Source: TWA4 sp964613155 (GTDB lineage Bacteria; Bacillota; Clostridia; Lachnospirales; Lachnospiraceae). Taken from it: a stretch of 39,550 nt of DNA. The notes below the pieces were generated by a model, which saw only the letters and a list, made by a program, of their open reading frames with translations, was not told the origin of the DNA and did no database searches. Position 1 is the first letter of the stretch. Every line of letters starts with the position of its first letter. Location: positions 1 through 39,550 of the forward strand of contig CAZTHP010000014.1 in the NCBI GenBank assembly GCA_964613155.1, given 5' to 3'. Made by a program: the position numbers and the translations under genes. This document shows, one piece after another, positions 9,711 through 16,572 of the stretch.

Positions 9711-9750
9711 AAATGCCCCGTGAAGATTTCGCTTCACGGGGCATTTTCAT
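9711..9750. terminator. Bidirectional intrinsic terminator between DUF58 gene and AraC gene
   Basis: A perfect 15-bp stem (9711-9725 with 9732-9746; core ATGCCCCGTGAAG) with a 6-nt loop sits between two convergent genes. The plus strand continues TCATTT. The minus-strand exit is CCATTGCCTTTTTTA, so it can serve both directions. Bases 9751-9938 beyond it hold no gene, only AT-rich sequence with scattered TACTTCGA-like motifs. Confidence 0.85.
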
Positions 9751-9938
9751 TTACCATAATTCTGCATGATATATCCGCACCTATAAGATATGTACATCAC
9801 TTTGTGTATACATACTTCATAATACTGTACTCTATATACTTTCCGTAATAAGGAAAAGCTACTTCGAACCTACTTTGAAGCAGAAGTTTAAGCAACATTA
9901 CTTCGAGATTCTTAACACTTCCAGCTGAGAAAACTGCA

Positions 9939-11513
9939 TTATTTTAATGGTACATACAGATAAATTTTGCTGTTGACATAGCGTTCAAATGTCAACCGTT
10001 CTAAATCAACCAGTTCAATATGCTCTTTAATCCAGCCATAAAATACACATCGTGTGTACATCCGTAAGGTTTCGACGATATGATCTTCATCGGAAAACTT
10101 ATCGGTTTCAAAGATTGCGTATTTCCCACCTTCCAAAGTTACCTGCTTCATATCCGGCGGTACATCTTCGGTAAATTCTTTGACAACCGGCCCCAGAATA
10201 TATTCGGATTCCATCGTTTCATTGTCCGAGTACCAGAGCGCAATCTTGTCTTCCCGCTGTTCTACGTTGCAGGAAAAGCGTGTATTTTTCAGGCAGGGAA
10301 AGTCTTTTCCCATCCAATACGTAACCTGCGCTGCTACATCCACATCTGCATCTTTCGAAGGAAAGACGGTGTGACCGATCATCTTCATCGCTTTGAGTGT
10401 TACTACGCAGAAATTCAAATATTCTTTAAATTCGCTGTAATACTCTGCTAAATTGACACTGGAGAAGATTCCTTTGCTGTAAACAGCCGGTGACATATTA
10501 AATTCCTTTTCAAATGCTTTTTTAAACCCCGTATAGGTCTTATAACCGTACATTTCTGCTGCTACTACATAATCCATCCCTTCTCGGATTTTCTCTGCGA
10601 TCAGCGTTAATTTACGTTTCCGGATATAATCAGATACCGACATATTGTAGTAGTGGCGAAATACCCGTTTAAAATGAGTCTCAGAATAATGAAATTTCTG
10701 CGCCAGGGAAGCGGTCGTCAGGTTGGATAAAATATTGGCATTGATATATTCTGTCCAGGTATCGATTCCATAAACGGTTTCGGCAGATTCTTCTTTCTCG
10801 CGATCTAAAAGAGCAAGACAATAGTAGGCTTTTCCGTCCTTGATTCCTTCAAAGCTGTAGCCTTGCAAATCAACGCTTTCTTCATGTCTGGGAATCCAAA
10901 CCAAATGAACATAATGGATGAGGTTTTTCATTTCTTCTGCCAGATTTTCGCCATCGCTGCTTTGCTTCATGGAAAAGACCATATAACGACTTCCGGATAT
11001 CACGATTTTCTCCATATCTTCCGGCATATCCGCATTCCACTCGCCAGCTTTGCCCTGCATGTAACGGGAATTGTAATCGTCATCATGCCACCAGAGTGCA
11101 ATGCTGGTTTCGTCTTTTCGAAAGTTCATTTGATAATTCCGAACCATTACGTCGATGGAAGAATATAAATCTTCGCTGTTGTGAATGACCGCTTTTGCAA
11201 CTACGTTAAACGGCCCTATGTACGATTCATACGTCCTGATCTGATTTCGAAGCAACGGTCTTTCCGCCGGAATAAGGGCTGTACTTTGTATGAATTGGTT
11301 CTGATCGCCTCCTTCTATGAGCTTTTGAAGTTTTACTCTCCGTCCTAAATAAGAAGATAAATTCTCCTTGTAATAGCACTGAAACATCCAGCTGATGCTC
11401 TCTCCATTGTAAGAATAAAACTTGCCCAGACTCTCTGCGTTAAACTTTTCGTCCAGATGTTGATTCATATATAAAATACAATCTTTCATCATTTCTCTAT
11501 AGTTCATTTTCAT
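9939..11513 (-). CDS. AraC-family regulator with duplicated HTH + GyrI-like effector architecture
   Basis: 524 residues, much longer than typical AraC proteins (about 290). Residues 8-66 resemble a degenerate AraC HTH (YMNQHLDEKFNAESLGKFYS...FQCYYKENLSSYLGRR). Residues about 100-240 resemble a GyrI-like/SOUL effector-binding domain (IALWWHDDDY, EDMEKIVISGSRYMVF). Residues 252-350 are a good AraC HTH (AQKFHYSETHFKRVFRHYYN ... MYGYKTYTGFKKAFEKEF). Residues about 365-524 are a second effector domain (KIALWYSDNETME, PPDMKQVTLEGGKYAIFET). The chain therefore reads HTH-effector-HTH-effector, most simply an internal duplication with decay of the first HTH. The ATG at 11513 follows GGAG and lies 23 nt after the toroid gene, so it is probably co-transcribed with it. 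The ligand is unknown. Confidence 0.85.
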   Translation of the reverse strand: MKMNYREMMKDCILYMNQHLDEKFNAESLGKFYSYNGESISWMFQCYYKENLSSYLGRRVKLQKLIEGGDQNQFIQSTALIPAERPLLRNQIRTYESYIGPFNVVAKAVIHNSEDLYSSIDVMVRNYQMNFRKDETSIALWWHDDDYNSRYMQGKAGEWNADMPEDMEKIVISGSRYMVFSMKQSSDGENLAEEMKNLIHYVHLVWIPRHEESVDLQGYSFEGIKDGKAYYCLALLDREKEESAETVYGIDTWTEYINANILSNLTTASLAQKFHYSETHFKRVFRHYYNMSVSDYIRKRKLTLIAEKIREGMDYVVAAEMYGYKTYTGFKKAFEKEFNMSPAVYSKGIFSSVNLAEYYSEFKEYLNFCVVTLKAMKMIGHTVFPSKDADVDVAAQVTYWMGKDFPCLKNTRFSCNVEQREDKIALWYSDNETMESEYILGPVVKEFTEDVPPDMKQVTLEGGKYAIFETDKFSDEDHIVETLRMYTRCVFYGWIKEHIELVDLERLTFERYVNSKIYLYVPLK

Positions 11514-11536
11514 TGTACATCATCTCCGTCCGTCGC

Positions 11537-12757
11537 TTATTTCTTTTTCTTTCGAACGACCCCTCCTACGATTATGATGCAAACCAAAACTACTCCTACC
11601 GCGATCACTGCAGGCATCTTCCATCCATCTGATGCAGAATTTGTCTGTGATTTTACCGGTCCCTCATACGTTGTAAAATCATACAATCTGCCGTCTCCAT
11701 CGGATGCTTTCTTTGCGGCATTCAACGCTAACAGCGCCTGCTCTGTTGCCATCAGATTGCCAGCACCCTCTGACATGCTATGCATATAAGTACCATCGTC
11801 CAGACGGAACAGATTCAATCCGTCTAACACAGTCATACCATTTTTGATCAAACGTTCCTCTGTATTGATATCAATTCCCAGAGCACTCATCGCTAAAAGT
11901 ACCTGAGAAGATGATTCGCTGCTCTCAACTCCGACACAGGCAAATGTTGCATAATCAGACATCTGCTCGGACAGCCAGTTAATGGCACGGTCAATTGCTT
12001 CTTTTACAGCGTCCTGATCCTGATAGGGTGCAAGTGCCTGTAAAACCATCGCAGTGATATCAACATCCGCTTCTGCCCCTTCATCCAAAGCAAATGCACC
12101 ATTCTCCAGCTGTGCATCTAAAATGGCATCTAAAATGACTTCTCTGGTAACTTCTTCGCCTGCCGGAACTTCATAATTCATTGCATCTAATACAAATAAT
12201 GCATAAATGTAACCATTGATACCCTGCTTGCCCAGTGCCAGTTTGGTCTTTCCATCTTTTCCCTCTGCTGTTGTGCTGCTGGCAGCTGCACTTTCACCTA
12301 ATTCAAATCCATACGTACCGTCTTTTACCAGATTGATTGCCTTGCCGTCCGCATCGGTACCGAATTTGAGCGGATCACCGCCTAATGCCAGTACAGTAAG
12401 CGCAACTCTCTGCGTTTCTGTGGCTTTGATGTCATGAAGACGTCCTTTCACTTGATAAACATCACTTACATAAGTCTCCAGGCGAGAAAGATAATCTGCG
12501 TAAGCTTCTTCTTCACCGGAAATCGCCCATGCCACTGCAACCCAGTCACAGAGAGAATCCCCAGCCAGAAAAACTTCACGATCCGACATGACCTGTTCTT
12601 TGTCCGAAGGAATCAAACCTTTCATTCCCTTCGATGTTTCGGTAATCATCGTTTTTAAATCGGTGTCTTCTTCTGCCGCATAAGAATGCACAGGCAAAAC
12701 TGCTGCCACCAAGAGCATTACGAGTAACCACGCTGTAATCTTTTTCATTTGTTTCAT
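11537..12757 (-). CDS. Membrane-anchored alpha/alpha-toroid (prenyltransferase/transcobalamin-like) surface protein
   Basis: 406 residues. A signal peptide (ITAWLLVMLLVAAVLPVHSYAA) is followed by a helical repeat region of about 330 residues with features of the squalene-cyclase/prenyltransferase alpha/alpha toroid: VDITAMVLQALAPYQ, ESSSQVLLAMSALGIDI, LENGAFALDEG, NLMATEQALLALNAAKK. A C-terminal membrane helix (AVIAVGVVLVCIIIVGGVV) and RKKKK tail anchor it outside the cell. A cyclase would normally show a DxDD acid motif, which I do not see. The same fold forms the N-terminal cobalamin-binding barrel of intrinsic factor/transcobalamin, whose beta half (DUF4430) is encoded at 2109-4271. The start at 12757 has GGGAGGAG 9 nt upstream, behind a structured leader with antiterminator/terminator logic. 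A binding rather than enzymatic role is inferred. Confidence 0.85.
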   Translation of the reverse strand: MKQMKKITAWLLVMLLVAAVLPVHSYAAEEDTDLKTMITETSKGMKGLIPSDKEQVMSDREVFLAGDSLCDWVAVAWAISGEEEAYADYLSRLETYVSDVYQVKGRLHDIKATETQRVALTVLALGGDPLKFGTDADGKAINLVKDGTYGFELGESAAASSTTAEGKDGKTKLALGKQGINGYIYALFVLDAMNYEVPAGEEVTREVILDAILDAQLENGAFALDEGAEADVDITAMVLQALAPYQDQDAVKEAIDRAINWLSEQMSDYATFACVGVESSESSSQVLLAMSALGIDINTEERLIKNGMTVLDGLNLFRLDDGTYMHSMSEGAGNLMATEQALLALNAAKKASDGDGRLYDFTTYEGPVKSQTNSASDGWKMPAVIAVGVVLVCIIIVGGVVRKKKK

Positions 12758-12810
12758 TGCGTATAAACTCCTCCCTTTTTTATTTATTTTTATTTATTTA
12801 GAAATCAAGA

Positions 12811-13020
12811 AAACAAAAAAGCAACAAAACCCTGTATCCACTATAACTTACTATAGGATAAGAGTCTCATTGCTTTGATAGATATTGGTTATGCAAAGAC
12901 GCAAACAGCGTCTTCTATCATTCGAGCAAACCCGCTGCCGGCCGACTTTACGACAGTGCACCTCCTGTATGGGAATTTCGCCCATTTGCAGTCCGATTTG
13001 CTGTGTCCTTTATTTCGTTA
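12811..13020 (-). ncRNA. Structured 5' leader, candidate riboswitch (cobalamin-like by shape) ending in an intrinsic terminator
   Basis: On the minus strand the leader folds by eye as follows. An outer stem P1 pairs AGCAAA (12997-13002) with TTTGCT (12925-12930), and an inner CTGC/GCAG (12988-12991 with 12935-12938). Inside are a hairpin ATGGG-CGAAATT-CCCAT (12969-12985) and a second hairpin ACAG-8nt-CTGT (12953-12968). Next comes AAGACGC/GCGTCTT (12896-12914). The 3' half of P1 can instead pair with AGCAA at 12870-12874, continuing GATAG/CTATC. That same AAAGCAA (12870-12876) forms a terminator with TTGCTTT (12818-12824) followed by a U-rich tract (12811-12820). P1 and antiterminator are mutually exclusive, the arrangement of an OFF riboswitch. 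The first hairpin loop resembles L5 of cobalamin riboswitches and the layout is similar, but the canonical B12 box is not seen. The structure is well supported; the ligand is a guess. Confidence 0.6.
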
Positions 13021-13026
13021 AGGATT

Positions 13027-13055
13027 ATTGTACTATAAGGCTACGGAAATTTCAA
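13027..13055 (-). promoter_or_regulatory. Promoter of the toroid-AraC operon
   Basis: -35 TTGAAA (13050-13055) and -10 TACAAT (13027-13032) are separated by 17 nt. Transcription would begin near 13020, exactly at the 5' edge of the structured leader, which supports both calls. Confidence 0.8.
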
Positions 13056-13091
13056 GATATTTCTAAAGCTAGCAAGTACACTGCATTCTTT

Positions 13092-14222
13092 TTAAAGAGA
13101 TGTTTCTTCAATAATCGCTTGGATGTCTTCTTCTTTTTTATCTAATACGCTGGCTATCTGTGCTAGTGAAAATCCATTCATATGCAATTTTCGGATAATA
13201 TTTGCTTCCCCTTCTGCAAAACCTTCTGCAAGACCTTCTGCAAGACCTTCTGCACGGCCTTCTAAACGGCCTTCTAAACGGCCTTCTGCACGGCCAATCT
13301 CGATACCGGCTTCTTTGATTCCCTGACTCAAATTACACATTACACTCACATCCTCTCTGAAATCTTCCTCTACTGGAATTTCATATTCGGTTTCAATGAT
13401 TGTTAATTTTTCCGTTACACTTAGTTTATTTGACAACAATGCGCCTAATAATCGATGCAGTTCATATTCCTCATCATGTTCCGGCAATTCATCTGACAGA
13501 CCGAGCATGACGATATTGGCAAGGTCTAATTTTCCTTTCCAATTATAGCTTCCAAGAATATCATCTCTTACAAAGTGAATATGGCTCATGGTATTCTCTT
13601 TCATTCCCATACACACCCAGATGGAATAGACTCGATGGATATCATCAAATCTTGAATTTGCAAAATCACGCTCTTTCTGGGATGAGATCAAACGACTCAC
13701 ATAAAAGATCGCACGATTCAATATCTCATATTCCGTTGGTTCTTTTTGCTGGGCTTCTACATTTACGATAATCTGCGATATCCCATCCTTCATGCGCACG
13801 TAAAAAACAATATCAAAACGGATCAATCCTTCATGGATCTCACTGCTTTCCGTATTAAAACCAACAATTCGTTGTGTTTCAATAACCTTACGTTTTATAT
13901 CCGTTCTATCTGTATCCTCATATTTTACAGCTATTGCATCTACATCCTCTACAGTTACTTTATCTGCACTCCCTGCTGATTTTACAGCTCTGGATTGACC
14001 CGCAATATTGGTAAGTCCCGGCTCAATCGGAACTTTACTGATATATGGTGCTCCTACAATATAGGAAACTACATCTTTTGGATTCATCCCTTTAAATTCG
14101 TCTACTGCTTTTACCAGTATATAGGCCAATATATTTTTCTGACCCAGCAGCCTCTTAGCACTTTCATCATATCGTGCATCCTTATCTGTTGCTGCTATTG
14201 TATTTTTTAATTCTGTATTCAC
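13092..14222 (-). CDS. PD-(D/E)XK nuclease family (Rpn/transposase-type) protein
   Basis: 376 residues. The core contains RFDIVFYV (D137) and NVEAQQ (E156, Q158), the spaced D-E-x-Q signature of PD-(D/E)XK proteins annotated as Rpn family or putative transposase. The flanking YEILNRAIFYVSRLI and DIHRVYSIWVCM are typical of that family. The C-terminus has a run of RAEG/RLEG/LAEG/FAEG units (about 300-330) and a final HTH-like segment (GFSLAQIASVLDKKEEDIQ), again usual in this family. The gene stands alone behind its own promoter (14326-14354), and no terminal inverted repeats or target duplications are seen. These proteins are commonly multi-copy in Lachnospiraceae genomes; recombination-promoting nuclease activity is known for E. 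coli Rpn members only. Confidence 0.85.
   Translation of the reverse strand: MNTELKNTIAATDKDARYDESAKRLLGQKNILAYILVKAVDEFKGMNPKDVVSYIVGAPYISKVPIEPGLTNIAGQSRAVKSAGSADKVTVEDVDAIAVKYEDTDRTDIKRKVIETQRIVGFNTESSEIHEGLIRFDIVFYVRMKDGISQIIVNVEAQQKEPTEYEILNRAIFYVSRLISSQKERDFANSRFDDIHRVYSIWVCMGMKENTMSHIHFVRDDILGSYNWKGKLDLANIVMLGLSDELPEHDEEYELHRLLGALLSNKLSVTEKLTIIETEYEIPVEEDFREDVSVMCNLSQGIKEAGIEIGRAEGRLEGRLEGRAEGLAEGLAEGFAEGEANIIRKLHMNGFSLAQIASVLDKKEEDIQAIIEETSL
13210..13293 (-). repeat. Seven tandem 12-bp units inside the PD-(D/E)XK gene
   Basis: Plus-strand units CCTTCTGCAAGA / CCTTCTGCACGG / CCTTCTAAACGG repeat seven times without interruption, encoding the [RLF][AL]EG tetrapeptide run. The 12-nt period keeps frame, so slippage would change length by whole tetrapeptides. 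Confidence 0.9.
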
Positions 14223-14325
14223 AGATCATCCCCCTTTTGTTTTGAGCAATTTTTGATGGAGGGCTCACTCACGTTGATGGCACAGCGGCATCGCCATCGG
14301 GAAAAAAATGTTTGAACACACTTCT

Positions 14326-14354
14326 ATTATAACGTATCTTTTTCTGCAAAACAA
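14326..14354 (-). promoter_or_regulatory. Promoter of the PD-(D/E)XK gene
   Basis: -35 TTGTTT (14349-14354), 17-nt spacer, -10 TATAAT (14326-14331). The leader of about 95 nt contains a hairpin GATGGC/GCCATC (14276-14281 with 14293-14298). Confidence 0.75.
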
Positions 14355-14425
14355 TCATGTTATATCGTAACTTTTCTTCTGATTTTTTCGTTTTTGCAAG
14401 ACAAACACATCCCTTTTATAAACAC

Positions 14426-14476
14426 AAAAAAACTGCTGTAAAAGTATCTCTTTTTCAGATTTACTTGTACAGCAGT
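14426..14476 (-). terminator. Intrinsic terminator of the deoC / YgjV-GNAT unit
   Basis: A 15-bp stem with one mismatch (14432-14446 with 14462-14476; core ACTGCTGTA) is followed on the minus strand by a run of seven U (14426-14432). The plus-strand side is also T-rich, so it may work both ways. Bases 14477-14589 hold only AT-rich sequence. Confidence 0.85.
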
Positions 14477-14589
14477 CTCTTTTATTTTTTCAGTTTTTCG
14501 TTTGAAATGATCTTCAAAGGATTTCTTGAAACATTTTCTTGAAATGTTTTTACACAATCCGAAATCTATTTGAGATTCCAAAAAATCCC

Positions 14590-15198
14590 TTACAGTTTCT
14601 TAGTGTAAGCTCCCTGTTCTTTTTCAAAGCCCATCTTTTCTAAATAAGATACAAATGATTCCGCTTCGGGCTGAGAATATACCAGTTTGTGAATGCCTTT
14701 CTGCGGCAGTTTTTCATACAGGTAAGTACCTACGGAACAGTCACGGTATGCAGGTGTTGCATAGTCAATTGCAATTTCCATTACTCCGTCTGCTTTTTCG
14801 GTTCCTAATAAAAGACCGGCAGGAGTTCCTTCACAGCAGATCATATACGCTTTATCAAACCATTTTTCCTGCATGTTAAATCCAGGAAAATGCATTTTGA
14901 TGTCTTCCTGGTAGCGATCCAGGAAATATTTCAGAAATGCTTCGTCAGCAGTTCCTTCGATCAGGTCATAATTCTGTTTTGATTTTAATAATTTAAACAG
15001 ATTATACAGGTTGATTGCGATCAAAGAAAAATTCATTAATGCCAAAGGGAAAGAACCAATGATCAGAGAATAGGTTCCGGAAACAATACTACCTACAGTA
15101 TTGACAATTCTTAATCTTACGATTGAAGACATCAGCATGGAAACTACAACCAGTATTGATCCCAGATATCCATATAATTCAATCATATCAATTTCCAT
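14590..15198 (-). CDS. YgjV-like membrane domain fused to a GNAT-like acetyltransferase domain
   Basis: 202 residues. Residues 1-75 carry three short membrane segments (LGSILVVVSMLMSSIVRLRIVN, GSIVSGTYSLIIGSFPLALM, SLIAINLYNLFKLL), the pattern of YgjV-type inner-membrane proteins. The remainder is soluble and GNAT-like: TPAGLLLGTEKADGVMEIAIDYATP (beta hairpin), then PAYRDCSVGTYLYEKL as a divergent acyl-CoA-binding loop, and a final SFVSYLEKMGFEKEQGAYTKKL typical of GNAT C-termini. The gene follows deoC by 53 nt and may be the last gene of that unit. The same membrane-plus-acetyltransferase fusion exists in other Clostridia as uncharacterised proteins. The substrate is unknown. Confidence 0.75.
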   Translation of the reverse strand: MEIDMIELYGYLGSILVVVSMLMSSIVRLRIVNTVGSIVSGTYSLIIGSFPLALMNFSLIAINLYNLFKLLKSKQNYDLIEGTADEAFLKYFLDRYQEDIKMHFPGFNMQEKWFDKAYMICCEGTPAGLLLGTEKADGVMEIAIDYATPAYRDCSVGTYLYEKLPQKGIHKLVYSQPEAESFVSYLEKMGFEKEQGAYTKKL

Positions 15199-15251
15199 TT
15201 TTATTTACCATCCTTTTCTGGAACGTGTCGAAACGATCACGTAGGGAATGA

Positions 15252-15920
15252 TTAATATCCTGCACCGTTGTCGGTGTTTTTCATGATCTTAACCAGTCTG
15301 CTTGTTCCCAATCTGTCTGCACCAAGGCGCATAAATTCTTCTGCATCATCGAAGGAAGAAATGCCGCCTGCTGCTTTTACTTTTACGTTCGGTCCAATGT
15401 GTTTTTTCATCAGTTCTACATCAGCAAAAGTTGCACCTGCTGTTGAGAAACCGGTAGAAGTTTTGATATATTCTGCTCCTGCATTGGTAACGATTTCACA
15501 CATTTTGATTTTTTCTTCTTCTGTTAACAGGCAGGTTTCGATGATTACTTTTAAGATTTTACCGCCGCATGCTTCATGAATCTGGCGAATTTCATCTTCG
15601 ATTTCCTGATATCTTTTATCTTTCAGGTAGCCGATATTGATAACCATATCGATTTCTTCTGCACCATTTGCAATTGCATCTTTGGTTTCAAATACTTTAA
15701 CAGCAGTTGTATTGTATCCGTTCGGGAAACCGATTACAGTACAGATTGCTAATTTATCTCCTGTGTATTCTGCTGCCTGTTTTACATAAGCAGCGGGAAT
15801 ACATGCAGATGCACAGCCAAATTTAATTCCGTCATCTAAAATCTGACGAATATCTTCCCATGTTGCGGTCTGTCCAAGTAATGTATGATCTACGATTTTT
15901 AAAACAGCTGATTTTTCCAT
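15252..15920 (-). CDS. deoC: Deoxyribose-phosphate aldolase
   Basis: 222 residues, the normal family length. It cleaves 2-deoxyribose-5-phosphate to glyceraldehyde-3-phosphate and acetaldehyde, the last step of deoxynucleoside catabolism. The class I aldolase residues are in place: Schiff-base lysine K153 in YIKTSTGFS, the second lysine K182 in VKAAGGISS, and D91 in EIDMVINIG. It is separated by about 650 bp from nupC upstream, unlike the tight spacing inside the rest of the nucleoside cluster, so it may have its own promoter or be controlled by a structured spacer. Confidence 0.97.
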   Translation of the reverse strand: MEKSAVLKIVDHTLLGQTATWEDIRQILDDGIKFGCASACIPAAYVKQAAEYTGDKLAICTVIGFPNGYNTTAVKVFETKDAIANGAEEIDMVINIGYLKDKRYQEIEDEIRQIHEACGGKILKVIIETCLLTEEEKIKMCEIVTNAGAEYIKTSTGFSTAGATFADVELMKKHIGPNVKVKAAGGISSFDDAEEFMRLGADRLGTSRLVKIMKNTDNGAGY

Positions 15921-16572
15921 AATGATCTGCCTTTCTTGATTTTCTTAATCTAAATCCATCTTAATTTCTTGTTAATTTTTTGATTGTTGATTGCTTTTCT
16001 GCCAGCAAAATCCAAGGTCTAAAACCACATAAACCCACGTACAAATCGTGATTTACTTAACCTAAGTACCTAGTACTTATTTAAACACCTGCTGCTTATT
16101 CAGATAACAGATAACAGTACATCCACTTAAGTACCTATCTTATTGACACAACAGTAAATCTACCGCTAAAAGTGACATGAAGCTTCCAGTAATCCGAAGA
16201 TTGAAGGATTCTGGGAGTGCGCCGTATGCAGCCGGAGCAATCCGTAACAATCCTAGTTGTGGGACTTTGACTTCCCCAACTGTATTCTTCCAATCTTCTT
16301 TCTTCTTGTGCGTTGAAGTACTTTCATTTAAATCATTTCTTGAAGTACTTTCAACTAAACTATTTCTCAAACTACTTCCAAGTGAAATACTTCAAGCTCA
16401 ACTACTTCAAGCTGTGGCTTTTCTGCTGATCGTGATGGTCTTTTTTGATTACGACGGTTACGGTTCTTTGCAGTCTTGCCACAGCCAGGAAGAGATTCAA
16501 TCTTACGTAGTTTTAATCTTACGTGATTTTAGATTTTTTATCTTTGTATTCGTAACGTATTAGAAAATACGA
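15921..16572. other. 650-bp gene-free spacer with clustered hairpins and TACTTCAA-type repeats
   Basis: No credible gene. Three hairpins follow one another: 16255-16281 (AGTTG+GGG / CCC+CAACT), 16218-16239 (TGC.CCG / CGG.GCA) and 16186-16214 (CCAG.ATCC / GGAT.CTGG, minus strand). An 8-bp inverted repeat GCTGTGGC pairs 16411-16418 with 16478-16485. A palindrome AAGTAC-CTA-GTACTT lies at 16064-16078, and the same AAGTACCT recurs at about 16127. Several TACTTCAA/GAAGTA motifs lie at 16315-16410. The hairpin block resembles a structured RNA on the minus strand between nupC and deoC, but I could not assign a class. Confidence 0.5.

Noticed and set aside
11537..12757. Squalene/oxidosqualene cyclase
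   Set aside because: The toroid repeats fit, but the catalytic DxDD motif and the length of about 600 residues are missing, and the protein is secreted and membrane anchored.
12811..13020. c-di-GMP-I (GEMM) riboswitch for the toroid leader
   Set aside because: A GCAAA plus GAAA-loop resemblance exists, but the conserved ACGCAAAGCC...GGCCTA half is missing.
13092..14222. Active transposon carrying the PD-(D/E)XK gene
   Set aside because: No terminal inverted repeats or target-site duplication were found, and the gene has a normal chromosomal-type promoter.
16140..16563. Short open frames on both strands in the nupC-deoC spacer
   Set aside because: No ribosome binding site, no recognisable protein features, and the region is explained better by hairpins and repeats.
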